Positions 49,849 through 58,654 of a stretch of DNA of 64,000 bases are shown here, in pieces. The stretch lies in contig NZ_SNVW01000013.1 of NCBI RefSeq assembly GCF_004361695.1, positions 38,907-102,906 on the forward strand. The letters are read 5' to 3'. The DNA comes from Curtobacterium flaccumfaciens (GTDB lineage Bacteria > Actinomycetota > Actinomycetes > Actinomycetales > Microbacteriaceae). The first letter of the stretch is position 1, and each line of letters opens with the position of its first letter. The notes beneath the pieces are model-generated. The model was not told where the DNA came from. It ran no database searches and saw only the letters and a list, made by a program, of their open reading frames with translations. The position numbers and the translations under genes were made by a program.

Positions 49849-50298
49849 CTAGTGCCCCGGCCGCGCCGAGTTCGTCCCGCGAGCACGAGCGCGCACCCCG
49901 ACGGTCCGCGCGGCACCGGTGTGCGCCGCATCGACGTCGGCCTTGCCCCGGTCCGCGGCGTCACGCAGGCGCTTCGGACCGTGCCGCTTCGCCCAGTCCC
50001 AGAAGCGGTGCAGCTGCGCCTTGAGCCACACGATGATCTTGTGGAAGAAGTGGAACTCGCTCGCCAGGACGGTCAGGCCGATGAACACCACGAGCCAACC
50101 GGGCCCGGGCAGCGGCACCAGGATCAGTCCGATGATGACGACCAGCCCGCCGACGATCCCGATGAGCACCTTGTAGAAGAGGTGCACGTGCGGGCGCGCG
50201 TGGATCCAGGCGCGCATCCGGTGGAACCACTGGAAGCGCTGACGAGGAGCGTCATCGGGCCGGAGCTCGACGGCTCGCTCGTTCGGGTCGCCTTCCAT
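49849..50298 (-). CDS. TIGR02611-like small membrane protein
   Basis: A 149-aa protein with two adjacent membrane helices (VLIGIVGGLVVIIGLILVPL and WLVVFIGLTVLASEF) separated by PGPGW, flanked by basic, Trp/His-rich segments (HKIIVWLKAQLHRFWDWAKR). The PLPGPGW signature is what I know from the TIGR02611/PGPGW families of unknown function. ATG 50298 is used; an in-frame GTG/ATG pair near 50364 would add 22 residues but overlaps the repeat hairpin. Confidence 0.75.
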   Translation of the reverse strand: MEGDPNERAVELRPDDAPRQRFQWFHRMRAWIHARPHVHLFYKVLIGIVGGLVVIIGLILVPLPGPGWLVVFIGLTVLASEFHFFHKIIVWLKAQLHRFWDWAKRHGPKRLRDAADRGKADVDAAHTGAARTVGVRARARGTNSARPGH

Positions 50299-50362
50299 GC
50301 CGAAACGGTAGGGCTCCCGGCTGGGAATCCGCGGCGCACGCGGTGGACGCAGGATGCGCATC

Positions 50363-50400
50363 ACGGGAGGCGCGTGGCGGCGCCGACCCGCGCCTCCCGT
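50363..50400. repeat. dispersed-repeat hairpin
   Basis: ACGGGAGGCGCG (50363-50374) pairs with CGCGCCTCCCGT (50389-50400) around a 14-nt loop. It lies between the TraR/DksA-like gene and the TIGR02611-like gene, both on the minus strand; 17 nt further on is a solo copy GCCTGGAGGCGCG (about 50417-50427). Confidence 0.75.
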
Positions 50401-50429
50401 CCGTCAGGTCGTGACAGCCTGGAGGCGCG

Positions 50430-50762
50430 TCATGCGTGTGCAACACACGTCGCGGCCCACGGGACGGCGGCGAGACGGGCCTCCGGGATCGGCTCCCCGC
50501 CGACGGCGCACCGCCCGTAGGTGCCCGCGTCGAGCCGCGCGAGCGCGGCGTCGACGAGACGGATCCGCTCGCGCGCGTCGTCACGGACCGCCCCGAGCGA
50601 GCCGCGCTCCCACGCGAGCGTCGCACCCTCCGGGTCGTGCTCGTCGTCCGAGTTGGCGTCCTGCCGGGCGTCGCTCACGTCGCGCATGCTCCGCTCGACG
50701 TCGGCGAGGAGCCGTTCGTTGCGTGCACGTTCGGCGTCGAGGGCCGCGCGGGGGTCGTCCAT
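50430..50762 (-). CDS. TraR/DksA-like protein with degenerate zinc finger
   Basis: A 110-aa protein with a helical N-terminal half (DAERARNERLLADVERSMRD) and a C-terminal zf-dskA region (YGRCAVGGEPIPEARLAAVP then WAATCVAHA). The usual finger is CxxCG...CxxC; here only one Cys of each pair remains (C-A-V-G and C-V-A-H), so zinc binding is doubtful or uses His. ATG 50762 is used. Actinobacterial relatives are thought to act at RNA polymerase, but this protein's role is unknown. It is divergent from the LLM gene 55 bp away. Confidence 0.8.
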   Translation of the reverse strand: MDDPRAALDAERARNERLLADVERSMRDVSDARQDANSDDEHDPEGATLAWERGSLGAVRDDARERIRLVDAALARLDAGTYGRCAVGGEPIPEARLAAVPWAATCVAHA

Positions 50763-50817
50763 GCCGGACACGGTAGTCGCGAGGAATGGCTCCGGCGTCG
50801 GATGCGTTCGTATCGAC

Positions 50818-51849
50818 ATGACCAAGATCGGGTTCCTGTCGTTCGGACACTGGCGCGACGTGCCGGGGTCGAAGGTGCGCAGCGGGCGTGAGGCCCTCGT
50901 GCAGGCGATCGACCTCGCGGTCGCCGCAGAAGAGGCGGGCGTCGACGGCGCCTACTTCCGCGTCCACCACTTCGCGCCGCAGCAGGCGGCACCGTTCCCC
51001 CTGCTCTCGGCGATCGCCGCGAAGACCCACCGGATCGAGATCGGCACGGGCGTGATCGACATGCGGTACGAGAACCCGCTCTACATGGCCGAGGAGGCCG
51101 CAGCGGCCGACCTCATCTCCGGCGGCCGACTGCAGCTCGGCGTCTCCCGTGGTTCACCCGAGACCGCTCTCGCCGGTTACCAGCAGTTCGGCTACGTGCC
51201 GGACGCCTCCGACGAGAACGGCGGCGACATGGCGCGGGCGCACACCGACGTGTTCCGCCGCGCGATCGCCGGCGAACCGATGGCGAACGCCAACCCGCAG
51301 ATGACCGGCTCCGTCGGGTCGCTGGCGATCTCCCCGCTCTCCGACGGCCTGGGCGACCGCATCTGGTGGGGCGCGGGCACCCGCGCGACCGCGGAGTGGA
51401 CCGCCGAACAGGGCATGAACCTCATGTCGTCGACGCTCCTCACCGAGGACACCGGTGTGCCGTTCGACGAGCTGCAGGCCGAGCAGATCGAACGCTTCCG
51501 TCGGGTCTGGGCGGAATCGGGTTGGGAGCGCACCCCGCGCGTCTCCGTCTCGCGCAGCATCATCCCGATCATCGACGACGAGTCGCGGCACTACTTCGGC
51601 GTGCGCGCACAGGTCGAGGGGCAGGACCAGGTCGGGCACCTCGACGGCGGGCTCGCCCGCTTCGGCCGCTCGTACATCGGGTCGCCCGAGGACCTCGTCG
51701 CGGAACTCGCGGCCGACCAGGCCGTCCGTGCCGCCGACACCGTGCTCGTCACCGTGCCGAACCAGCTCGGCGTCGACTTCAACGCACGGCTGCTCGCCGC
51801 GGTGAAGGACGTCTTCACCGAGGTCGACGCGGCGCCGGTCCCCGCCTGA
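50818..51849 (+). CDS. LLM class flavin-dependent oxidoreductase
   Basis: A 343-aa luciferase-like monooxygenase-fold protein. TKIGFLSFGHW is the first strand, IGTGVIDMRYENPLYMAEEA the characteristic second segment, and DLISGGRLQLGVSRGSPE and IWWGAGTRATAEWTAEQGMN follow. ATG 50818 is used, with only a weak ribosome site. It belongs to the same family as 39327-40346. It stands alone and the substrate is unknown. Confidence 0.88.
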   Translation: MTKIGFLSFGHWRDVPGSKVRSGREALVQAIDLAVAAEEAGVDGAYFRVHHFAPQQAAPFPLLSAIAAKTHRIEIGTGVIDMRYENPLYMAEEAAAADLISGGRLQLGVSRGSPETALAGYQQFGYVPDASDENGGDMARAHTDVFRRAIAGEPMANANPQMTGSVGSLAISPLSDGLGDRIWWGAGTRATAEWTAEQGMNLMSSTLLTEDTGVPFDELQAEQIERFRRVWAESGWERTPRVSVSRSIIPIIDDESRHYFGVRAQVEGQDQVGHLDGGLARFGRSYIGSPEDLVAELAADQAVRAADTVLVTVPNQLGVDFNARLLAAVKDVFTEVDAAPVPA

Positions 51850-51947
51850 CGTCCCCCTTCCTGCCGACACCCGGGATGGGACTGTGGCGGCTCCTCGCGC
51901 TCCCGTAGCGTCGAGGAGCACCATCCGACGCACCTCGAGGAGCACCA

Positions 51948-52394
51948 GTGACACTGCCGGCCGCCGGCTGGTTCCCGGACCCGCAGGACGCCAGCCGTCT
52001 GCGCTGGTGGGACGGGCGCGCCTGGGGAGCGGCGACCCGTGTGCTGCCGAGCCGCGCGGAGCCGATCGTGCCGGTGGTCGTGACGCCGGTCGGACCGTCG
52101 TTCTCCGTCCAGCCGTCGGTCGTGCGGACGGCGTCGTGGGCGTCCGGCGGCTCCCGGGTGCACCGCGTCAGCGTGTTCTCCTCGCTGGCGGTCCTGCTGG
52201 CGGCGGCCTCGGTCGTGTTCAACCCGTGGGGGCTCTGCAGCGCGGTCGCGCTGTTCTGCGGCGTGGTCGGGATGCTCCGTCCCGGCGCGACCGGCGGCTG
52301 GCGGGTCCTCGCGCGCAGTGCTTCGGCGAGCGCCATCGTCGTGGCCGTCGCGACGGCGGCGGTGGCGGCGTCCGCGCAGTTCCACCTGTTCTGA
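51948..52394 (+). CDS. DUF2510 membrane protein
   Basis: A 148-aa protein with an N-terminal DUF2510 motif (AAGWFPDPQDASRLRWWDGR AWG, Trp-rich, about residues 5-28), a linker, and two to three hydrophobic helices in the C-terminal half. DUF2510 proteins are common in actinobacteria; the motif faces the cytoplasm and its role is unknown. GTG 51948 follows GAGGAG. It stands alone. Confidence 0.82.
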   Translation: MTLPAAGWFPDPQDASRLRWWDGRAWGAATRVLPSRAEPIVPVVVTPVGPSFSVQPSVVRTASWASGGSRVHRVSVFSSLAVLLAAASVVFNPWGLCSAVALFCGVVGMLRPGATGGWRVLARSASASAIVVAVATAAVAASAQFHLF

Positions 52395-52672
52395 GGGCGG
52401 GCGGTCGCGAGGGCCCGCGCCGCGCCGCACGCCGGCCGCGCTGCCCGCCGGCCGCACGCCCGCCGGCCGCGCTGCCCGCCGCCGCGCTGCCCGCCCGCCG
52501 TCGCGTCGCGCCGCACAACCGAAGTGCGCCCGAGCCGTGGATCGCCGCGGTTCGAACGCACTTCGGTTGTGCGCAGCGCACGCGCCGGCGCGAGCCCGCG
52601 CCGCGCACTCCGCGCACGCCCCGAGCCCGCGCCGCGAACCCGCGCGCACGACCTGCGCGCCCGCCCGCGCCC
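52395..52672. other. 278-bp GC-rich intergenic region with hairpin
   Basis: Contains short tandem CCGCCGGCCGCGCTG-type units (about 52420-52500) and then the long inverted repeat at 52512-52573. No gene is seen. Confidence 0.6.
52512..52573. terminator. 17-bp inverted repeat between convergent genes
   Basis: CGCACAACCGAAGTGCG (52512-52528) pairs perfectly with CGCACTTCGGTTGTGCG (52557-52573) with a 28-nt loop that itself can fold. It lies between the convergent DUF2510 gene and xerD. Confidence 0.7.
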
Positions 52673-53668
52673 CTACCGCCGCGCCCGCGGGTGCGACGTC
52701 TGGTACACGTCGCGCAGCATGTCCGCCGTGACCATCGTGTAGATCTGCGTCGTCGCGACGCTCGCGTGCCCGAGCAGCTCCTGCACGACCCGCACGTCGG
52801 CCCCACCCTCGAGCAGGTGCGTCGCGAACGAGTGCCGGAAGGTGTGCGGCGACACGTGGTCGGCGAGCCCGGCGCGTGACGCCGCCGCCTGGATCACGAG
52901 CCAGGCGCTCTGGCGCGACAGCCGTGCACCGCGGGCTCCGAGGAACAGCGCCGGCGTCGAGGGTCCCCGCGCCGCGAACACCGGTCGCGCCCGCACCAGG
53001 TACGCGTCGATCGCCGCCCGGGCGAAGCTGCCGAGCGGCACCACGCGCTGCTTGTTGCCCTTGCCCGTGACCTTCACCACGGCGAGCCCGTCGGCGTCGG
53101 GCGCCGAGTCGTCGGACAGCGTCGTCACGTCGTCGACCGACAGCCCGACCGCCTCGGAGATGCGCGCCCCCGTGGCGTAGAGCAGCTCGAGCAGGGCCCG
53201 GTCGCGCAGCTGCACCGGGTCGTCGTCGGAGGTCGCAGCCGCACCGAGCAACCGCTCCATGTCGTGCACGGAGATCGCCTTCGGCAGCCGCATCGGAGCC
53301 TTCGGCGGTCGCACGGACGCGCCGGGGTCGAGCGGGAGCCAGCCCTCTGCCGCGGCGAACGTGGTGAACGACCGCACGGAGCTGAGCATCCGGGCGATCG
53401 ACCGTGGTGCGAGCGGTCCGGACGGCCGGGTCGCCAGGTGCTCGACGAACCCGGCGAGGTCCGCGCGGGCGATCCGGGCGACGTCGTCGACCACGGCCGC
53501 TCCCCCGGCTCGATCGGCTCCGTCGGAGTCGACGACCGGGGCCGTCCCCAGCCACGCGGCGAACGTGGCGAGGTCGCGCCGGTACGCCGACAGGGTGTGC
53601 TGCGAGAGCCCGCGCTCGATCGCGATGTGGCGCAGGTACGTCTCCGTCGCGCGGTCGAGGGGCATCAC
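52673..53668 (-). CDS. xerD: site-specific tyrosine recombinase XerD
   Basis: A 331-aa tyrosine recombinase that acts with XerC at dif to resolve chromosome dimers. The N-terminal SAM-like domain is at about residues 5-115 ([20 protein letters not shown]). The catalytic Arg is in [12 protein letters not shown], the Lys in VTGKGNKQR, then [12 protein letters not shown], and [13 protein letters not shown] gives the nucleophile Tyr. Insertions ([14 protein letters not shown] and [10 protein letters not shown]) make it longer than the usual 300 aa. GTG 53668 and ATG 53665 are both possible starts. Its place beside NUDIX and pyrG is the normal chromosomal xerD context, so it is not a mobile-element integrase. 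Confidence 0.92.
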   Translation of the reverse strand: MMPLDRATETYLRHIAIERGLSQHTLSAYRRDLATFAAWLGTAPVVDSDGADRAGGAAVVDDVARIARADLAGFVEHLATRPSGPLAPRSIARMLSSVRSFTTFAAAEGWLPLDPGASVRPPKAPMRLPKAISVHDMERLLGAAATSDDDPVQLRDRALLELLYATGARISEAVGLSVDDVTTLSDDSAPDADGLAVVKVTGKGNKQRVVPLGSFARAAIDAYLVRARPVFAARGPSTPALFLGARGARLSRQSAWLVIQAAASRAGLADHVSPHTFRHSFATHLLEGGADVRVVQELLGHASVATTQIYTMVTADMLRDVYQTSHPRARR

Positions 53669-53688
53669 GTCACGAGGCTAACCGCAGA

Positions 53689-53751
53689 ACGACCGGACCC
53701 TCACCGAGAACGACACGACCCTCACCGAGAGCGACCGGACCCTCACCGAGA
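53689..53751. repeat. three 21-bp tandem repeats
   Basis: Units at 53689-53709, 53710-53730 and 53731-53751 share (A/G)CGAC(C/A)(G/C)GACCCTCACCGAGA, followed by a partial fourth. They lie just upstream of xerD and just beyond the DUF1349 stop. No palindrome and no spacer variety, so they are not a CRISPR. Confidence 0.8.
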
Positions 53752-53765
53752 GCGACCCCGCCCGC

Positions 53766-54365
53766 TCAGTGCAACGACCCGTCCGGCTCCCCCACCCGGT
53801 ACCCGGTGAACGTCACGGTCAGCCCGGCCCGCGTCGGCGCCGCGCACAGCAACCCCGCCGACACCACGGCGTCCGGATCGAGGTACGCGACCCGCACGAG
53901 CCGCGGCTCCTCGCCGCCCGCCCACGCCCGCACGGTCACCGCGTCCCCGTCACGACTCGCGCGGACGGTCACGACACGGCCGGCCCACTCGGGCACGGGT
54001 GCCACCGACCAGTCCGAGAACTCCCGCGTGACAACCGCGCCGAGCTGCGGCACACCGTCGGAGAACTCGACCCCCGCCTTGATCCAGGTGCGGTCGTCGA
54101 CGCGGAGGAACACCCCTGCCTGGTCGAACTGCTCTGTGTAGTCGAGGACGAACGACGCCTCGACCGAGAACGGGCCGTCGGTCGACTGCAGCAGCGCGTG
54201 CTCGGAGTCGTGCACGAACCCGTACGAGGTGGTCCGCCAGGCGTCGCTGCCCTCGACCGCCGTGACGCGCAGGACGTCGCCGTCGAGCACCACCGCCTCC
54301 GGCTCGTGCGTCCACGTGCCGACGTCGAGCAGGTCGCGGAGACCCTGCACTGCCGAGCCGGTCAC
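53766..54365 (-). CDS. DUF1349 family protein
   Basis: A 199-aa beta-sandwich protein of the DUF1349 (concanavalin-like, YesU-type) family. Typical features are WTHEPEAVVLDGDVLRVTA, QFDQAGVFLRVDDRTWIKAG and GVEFSDGVPQLGAVVT. The GTG start at 54365 overlaps the NUDIX stop (GTGA). Members of the family occur with carbohydrate-related genes, which does not fit the housekeeping neighbours here; it looks like an extra gene inserted between NUDIX and xerD. The function is unknown. Confidence 0.82.
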   Translation of the reverse strand: MTGSAVQGLRDLLDVGTWTHEPEAVVLDGDVLRVTAVEGSDAWRTTSYGFVHDSEHALLQSTDGPFSVEASFVLDYTEQFDQAGVFLRVDDRTWIKAGVEFSDGVPQLGAVVTREFSDWSVAPVPEWAGRVVTVRASRDGDAVTVRAWAGGEEPRLVRVAYLDPDAVVSAGLLCAAPTRAGLTVTFTGYRVGEPDGSLH

Positions 54366-54934
54366 CCGCGCTGCTCGATCGCTTCGACGGCGAGCGCCGC
54401 GACGACGAGCGCGGAGTTGTTGAGCCGTCCCGCCAGGATCCCGTCGATCACCTCGGACCGCGGCACCCACCGCTTCACGATGTCGGCTTCCTCGGCCTCG
54501 CGCTCGAACGCCGACGCCGTCGCTCGGACCCCGCGAGCCCGGTAGATCTGGATGAACTCGTCGCTGCCACCGGACGAGGTGTTGTAGCGGACGAGCGGCT
54601 CCCACGTGTCGGCCTCGAGGTCGGCTTCCTCGGCGAGCTCGCGCGCGGCTGCGGTCTGGTGGTCCTCGCCCTCCATGTCGAGCAGGCCCGCGGGGAGCTC
54701 CCAATCGCGCAGCCGCACGGGGTGCCGGTACTGCTGGATCACGAGGACGCGGCCCTCGTCGTCCTCGGCGTAGACGGCGACGGCGCCCGTGTGGTCCACG
54801 TACTCGCGGACCATCGAGTGGTCGTTGTAGGCGATCGTGTCACGTCGGATTTCCCACACCGCCCCCTCGAAGACGACGGTGGAGTCGGTGACCTCGAAGG
54901 AGGCGGGTTCGTCGGAGAGGGGCGCGTCAGTCAC
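54362..54934 (-). CDS. NUDIX hydrolase, ADP-ribose pyrophosphatase type
   Basis: A 190-aa NUDIX protein. The Nudix box runs GLLDMEGEDHQTAAARELAE followed by EADLE (catalytic REL-x-EE), preceded by QQYRHPVRLRDWELPAG, the pattern of ADP-ribose pyrophosphatases. GTG 54934 is used. In actinobacteria this gene normally sits between pyrG and xerD, as here except for the extra DUF1349 gene. Probable role: hydrolysis of ADP-ribose to AMP and ribose-5-phosphate. Confidence 0.92.
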   Translation of the reverse strand: MTDAPLSDEPASFEVTDSTVVFEGAVWEIRRDTIAYNDHSMVREYVDHTGAVAVYAEDDEGRVLVIQQYRHPVRLRDWELPAGLLDMEGEDHQTAAARELAEEADLEADTWEPLVRYNTSSGGSDEFIQIYRARGVRATASAFEREAEEADIVKRWVPRSEVIDGILAGRLNNSALVVAALAVEAIEQRG

Positions 54935-54974
54935 GGCACCATCCTGGCACGCGCCCCCGACGCGACCCCAGGAC

Positions 54975-55016
54975 GGACGGGAGGCGCGGTGCCAGCTGGC
55001 ACCGCGCCTCCCGTCC
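54975..55016. terminator. 42-bp perfect palindrome after pyrG
   Basis: GGACGGGAGGCGCGGTGCC at 54975-54993 leads to a centre CAGCTG (54993-54998, sharing the last C), and the right half to 55016 is the exact inverse, so each arm is 21 bp with no spacer. It is the most complete dispersed-repeat hairpin in the window. It begins 20 nt beyond the pyrG stop (55036) on the minus strand, a terminator position. Confidence 0.85.
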
Positions 55017-55035
55017 GATCGTGGGGACCCGGCGC

Positions 55036-56766
55036 TTACGCGACCTGCTCCTCGGTCTGCGGGTCGAAGAGGCTGGACGCCTCGTGCCGCTCGATCGCGG
55101 CCGCGACGAGCCCCGCGAACAGCGGGTGCGCGTCGGTCGGACGCGAGCGGAGCTCCGGGTGCGCCTGCGTGGCGATGTAGAACGGGTGCACGTCGCGCGG
55201 GAGCTCGACGTACTCGACCAGCGAGCCGTCGGGCGAGGTCCCCGAGAAGACCAGGCCGGCGTCCGCGATCTGCTCGCGGTACTTGTTGTTCACCTCGTAG
55301 CGGTGACGGTGACGCTCGGAGGCCTCCGGCGCACCGTACAGCTCGGCCGCGAGCGACCCCTCGGTGAACGACGCCGGGTACAGGCCCAGGCGCATCGTGC
55401 CGCCCAGGTCGCCGCCGGCGATGATGTCGACCTGCTCCGCCATGGTCGCGATGACCGGCGTCGAGGTCTCCGGGTCGAACTCCGTGCTCGACGCGTCGGT
55501 CAGGCCGACCTCGTGCCGGGCGTACTCGATGACCATGCACTGCAGGCCGAGGCACAGGCCGAGCGTGGGGATGCCCTGCTCACGCGCGAAGCGCAGCGCG
55601 CCGAGCTTGCCCTCGATGCCGCGCACGCCGAACCCACCCGGGATGCAGATGCCGTCGACGTCGCCGAGCTGCTTCGCCGCGCCCTCGGGCGTGGTGCAGT
55701 CGTCCGAGACGACCCACTTCAGCGTGACCTTCGCGTCGTGCGCGAAGCCACCCGCGCGGAGCGCCTCGGTGACGGACAGGTACGCGTCGGGCAGGTCGAT
55801 GTACTTGCCGACCAGCGCGATCGTGACGTCCTTCTTCGGCTCGTGCACGGCACGGAGCACCGGCGTCCACGAGGTCCAGTCGACCGGACCCGCCTCGAGC
55901 CGCAGCGCGTCGACGATGACCTGGTCGAGCCCCTGGTTGTTCAGCAGCGTCGGCAGGTCGTAGATCGAGGGGACGTCGACGGCGTTCACCACGGCGTCCT
56001 CGTCGACGTCGCACATCAGCGCGATCTTGCGCTTGTTCGACTCCGACACCGGGCGGTCCGAGCGCAGCACGAGCGCGTCGGGCTGGATGCCGATGGAGCG
56101 GAGCGCGGCGACGGAGTGCTGCGTCGGCTTGGTCTTCTGCTCACCGGACGCGTTCATGAACGGCACGAGCGAGACGTGCACGAAGAACACGTTGTTGCGG
56201 CCGAGCTCGTGGCGCACCTGACGAGCGGACTCGATGAACGGCTGCGACTCGATGTCGCCGACCGTGCCGCCGACCTCGGTGATGATCACGTCGGGCTGCG
56301 GGTCGTTGTACGCCTGCTCGCGCATCCGACGCTTGATCTCGTCGGTGATGTGCGGGATGACCTGGACCGTGTCGCCGAGGTACTCGCCGCGACGCTCCTT
56401 GGCGATGACCGTCGAGTACACCTGCCCGGTGGTCACGTTGGCGGCCTGCGACAGGTTGATGTCGAGGAAGCGCTCGTAGTGCCCGATGTCGAGGTCCGTC
56501 TCCGCGCCGTCGTCGGTCACGAAGACCTCGCCGTGCTGGAACGGGTTCATCGTGCCCGGGTCCACGTTGAGGTACGGATCGAGCTTCTGCATGACGACCT
56601 TGAGGCCGCGCGCCGTGAGGAGGTTGCCGAGGCTCGCGGCCGTCAGGCCCTTGCCGAGAGACGAGACGACCCCGCCGGTCACGAAGATCTGCTTCGTCAC
56701 CTTGGGGGTCGAGGTGTTCGAGTTCTGGGTGCTTGCCTGGGTACCGCTGCTGAGAGTGTCCGCCAC
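55036..56766 (-). CDS. pyrG: CTP synthase
   Basis: A 576-aa CTP synthase that aminates UTP to CTP with glutamine and ATP. The N-terminal synthetase domain begins [20 protein letters not shown] and has [11 protein letters not shown]. The C-terminal class I amidotransferase domain has [11 protein letters not shown] and the nucleophile Cys in GLCLGLQCM, with the His/Glu pair in [11 protein letters not shown] Ser/Thr-rich leader of about 22 residues precedes the domain. GTG 56766 is used. It is a single unit between recN and the NUDIX gene. Confidence 0.97.
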   Translation of the reverse strand: MADTLSSGTQASTQNSNTSTPKVTKQIFVTGGVVSSLGKGLTAASLGNLLTARGLKVVMQKLDPYLNVDPGTMNPFQHGEVFVTDDGAETDLDIGHYERFLDINLSQAANVTTGQVYSTVIAKERRGEYLGDTVQVIPHITDEIKRRMREQAYNDPQPDVIITEVGGTVGDIESQPFIESARQVRHELGRNNVFFVHVSLVPFMNASGEQKTKPTQHSVAALRSIGIQPDALVLRSDRPVSESNKRKIALMCDVDEDAVVNAVDVPSIYDLPTLLNNQGLDQVIVDALRLEAGPVDWTSWTPVLRAVHEPKKDVTIALVGKYIDLPDAYLSVTEALRAGGFAHDAKVTLKWVVSDDCTTPEGAAKQLGDVDGICIPGGFGVRGIEGKLGALRFAREQGIPTLGLCLGLQCMVIEYARHEVGLTDASSTEFDPETSTPVIATMAEQVDIIAGGDLGGTMRLGLYPASFTEGSLAAELYGAPEASERHRHRYEVNNKYREQIADAGLVFSGTSPDGSLVEYVELPRDVHPFYIATQAHPELRSRPTDAHPLFAGLVAAAIERHEASSLFDPQTEEQVA

Positions 56767-56935
56767 GGGATTCCATCGTACGTCAGAACTGCCGGGAGGC
56801 GCGACCTCGGTTCGCCGTGGGCGTTGCGCCGGGCGCGTGGCCGGGTCTCCGGGCCCCGCTCGGCCCGGTCTGTCGGGTGCCTGTCCGTCACGCCGTCAGG
56901 CGTTGCGGCCGTGCGGCCGTGCGGCGTTGCGGCCG
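56767..56935. repeat. short intergenic region with GCGGCCGT repeats
   Basis: Between recN and pyrG lie a solo copy of the dispersed word (CCGGGAGGCGCG, 56792-56803) and a run of near-tandem GCGTTGCGGCCGT units (about 56900-56940) that touches the recN stop. Confidence 0.6.
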
Positions 56936-58630
56936 TCAGGCCTTCTGGCCGGCGACGTCGAGCAGCTCGCGCGCGTGCTCGATACCGCTGGCACTGTCGC
57001 CCAGCCCCGAGAGCAGCCGCGCCATCTCCTGCAGGCGCTCCTCGCCCTCGAGCCGCCGCACACTCGACGAGGTCACCGCACCGCTGGCGTCCTTCACCAC
57101 GTTGAGGTGGTTGTTCGCGAACGCCGCGACCTGCGCCAGGTGCGTGACGACGATGACCTGCGTGCGCTCCGCGAGCTTCGCGAGGCGCCGGCCGATCTCG
57201 ATCGCCGCGGCACCGCCGACGCCGGCGTCGACCTCGTCGAAGACGAACGTCGGCACCGTCGTGCTGCCGGCCATGACCACCTCGATCGCGAGCATCACCC
57301 GCGAGAGCTCGCCACCCGACGCGCCCTTGCTGATCGGGCGCGGGTCCGTGCCGGAGTGCGGCTGGAGCAGGATCGACACCTGATCGCGTCCGTGCCGCCG
57401 GTACTCACCCGCGTCGGTGACCTCGACCACCAGGGTCGCACCGGCCATCGCGAGGGTCTTCAGCTCCGCCGTCACGCGCTTCGCGAGGTCCGCCGCGGCC
57501 TTCGTGCGGGCAGTCGTGAGCGCAGCGGCGGCGGACTCGAGCGCCTGTTCGTCCTGCTCGACCGCGGTCTGCAACGCCACGATCCGGTCGTCGTCGCCGT
57601 CGAGCTCGAGCAGGCGGTCGCTCGCGCGCTGCCCGTACGCGATGACGTCGTCGATGGTGTCGCCGTACTTGCGGGTCAGCCCGGCCAGGAGCGCCCGGCG
57701 CTCGTTGATGAGCTCGAGGTCGTGTCCGGCGTCCGGTTCGAGCGAGCCGATGTAGCTCGACAGGCTCGCCGAGGCCTCGCTCGCCTGGATCCCGAGCTCC
57801 GTCAGCTGCTCCAGCACCGGCTGGAGTGCCGCGTCGGAGCCGGCCACACGCTCGATCGCACGGCGGGCGGACTCGACGAGTCCCACCACGTCCTGCACAC
57901 CGTCGAGGGACTCGCTCGACAGGGCCTCGTGCGCGAGCCCGGCCGAGAGTCGCAGTTCCTCGAGGTTGCCGAGCCGATCGGCACGTTCGCCGAGCTCGAC
58001 GTCCTCCCCGGGCTGCGGGTCGGCGGCCTCGATCTCGTCCGACGCCGCGCGGAGCCGCTCGGCCTCGGCCAGACGGTCGTCGCGGTCGCGGGTGAGGGTC
58101 TCGAGGTCCCCCGTGTGCTGCTGCCACGTGTCGTACGCCGCGACGTACCGCTGCAGGACCTTCTCGAGCGCGGGACCGCCGAAGCCGTCGAGCGCCGCAC
58201 GCTGCGCGGTCGCGGAGGTCAGGCGGATCTGGTCGGACTGCCCGTGCACGGTGACGAGCTGGTCGGCGAGTTCGCCGAGCACCGCCACGGGGGCGCTCCG
58301 GCCGCCGACGGTCGCACGACTGCGGCCCTCGGCCGAGACGGTGCGGGTCAGGATGAGTTCGCCGTCCTCGACCGTGCCGCCGGCGTCCTCGACGCGGTCG
58401 GCGACGGCGGCGTGGTCGGGCACGTGCCAGCGACCCTCGACCACGGCGCTCGATGCGCCCCGGCGGACCGAGGTCGCGTCGGCACGGGCACCGAGCAGGA
58501 GCCCGAGCGCGGTGACGATCATCGTCTTGCCCGCACCCGTCTCGCCGGTCACGACGGTGAAGCCGGGGCCGAGCTCGAGCGTGGTCTCACCGATCACGCC
58601 GAGGTCGGAGATCTGGATCTCCTCGATCAC
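56936..58630 (-). CDS. recN: DNA repair protein RecN
   Basis: A 564-aa SMC-like ATPase of double-strand-break repair. Walker A is VTGETGAGKTMIV and the globular head begins IEEIQISDLGVIGET. A long coiled coil fills about residues 150-370. The ABC signature is KGASGGELSRVMLAIE and Walker B is PTFVFDEVDAGVGG. GTG 58630 is chosen because it directly starts the conserved head. It follows nadK with a 17-bp tandem duplication spanning the junction. The nadK-recN order is the normal one in actinobacteria. Confidence 0.95.
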   Translation of the reverse strand: MIEEIQISDLGVIGETTLELGPGFTVVTGETGAGKTMIVTALGLLLGARADATSVRRGASSAVVEGRWHVPDHAAVADRVEDAGGTVEDGELILTRTVSAEGRSRATVGGRSAPVAVLGELADQLVTVHGQSDQIRLTSATAQRAALDGFGGPALEKVLQRYVAAYDTWQQHTGDLETLTRDRDDRLAEAERLRAASDEIEAADPQPGEDVELGERADRLGNLEELRLSAGLAHEALSSESLDGVQDVVGLVESARRAIERVAGSDAALQPVLEQLTELGIQASEASASLSSYIGSLEPDAGHDLELINERRALLAGLTRKYGDTIDDVIAYGQRASDRLLELDGDDDRIVALQTAVEQDEQALESAAAALTTARTKAAADLAKRVTAELKTLAMAGATLVVEVTDAGEYRRHGRDQVSILLQPHSGTDPRPISKGASGGELSRVMLAIEVVMAGSTTVPTFVFDEVDAGVGGAAAIEIGRRLAKLAERTQVIVVTHLAQVAAFANNHLNVVKDASGAVTSSSVRRLEGEERLQEMARLLSGLGDSASGIEHARELLDVAGQKA

Positions 58631-58654
58631 TGCTGGTCCTCGATCACTGCTGGT
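58621..58654 (-). repeat. 17-bp tandem duplication at the nadK-recN junction
   Basis: CCTCGATCACTGCTGGT occurs twice back to back (58621-58637 and 58638-58654). Each copy contains a GTGA on the minus strand: the first read (58647-58644) ends nadK, the second (58630-58627) starts recN. From the first GTG a six-codon frame (MIEDQQ) runs to a TGA that overlaps the recN start. Confidence 0.85.

Noticed and set aside
52673..53668. Tyrosine recombinase as integrase of a mobile element
   Set aside because: Sequence and neighbours (NUDIX, pyrG) fit chromosomal XerD; no phage or plasmid genes and no attachment site were seen.
53689..53760. Possible CRISPR-like or iteron array
   Set aside because: Three contiguous 21-bp units with no spacers and no cas or replication gene nearby.
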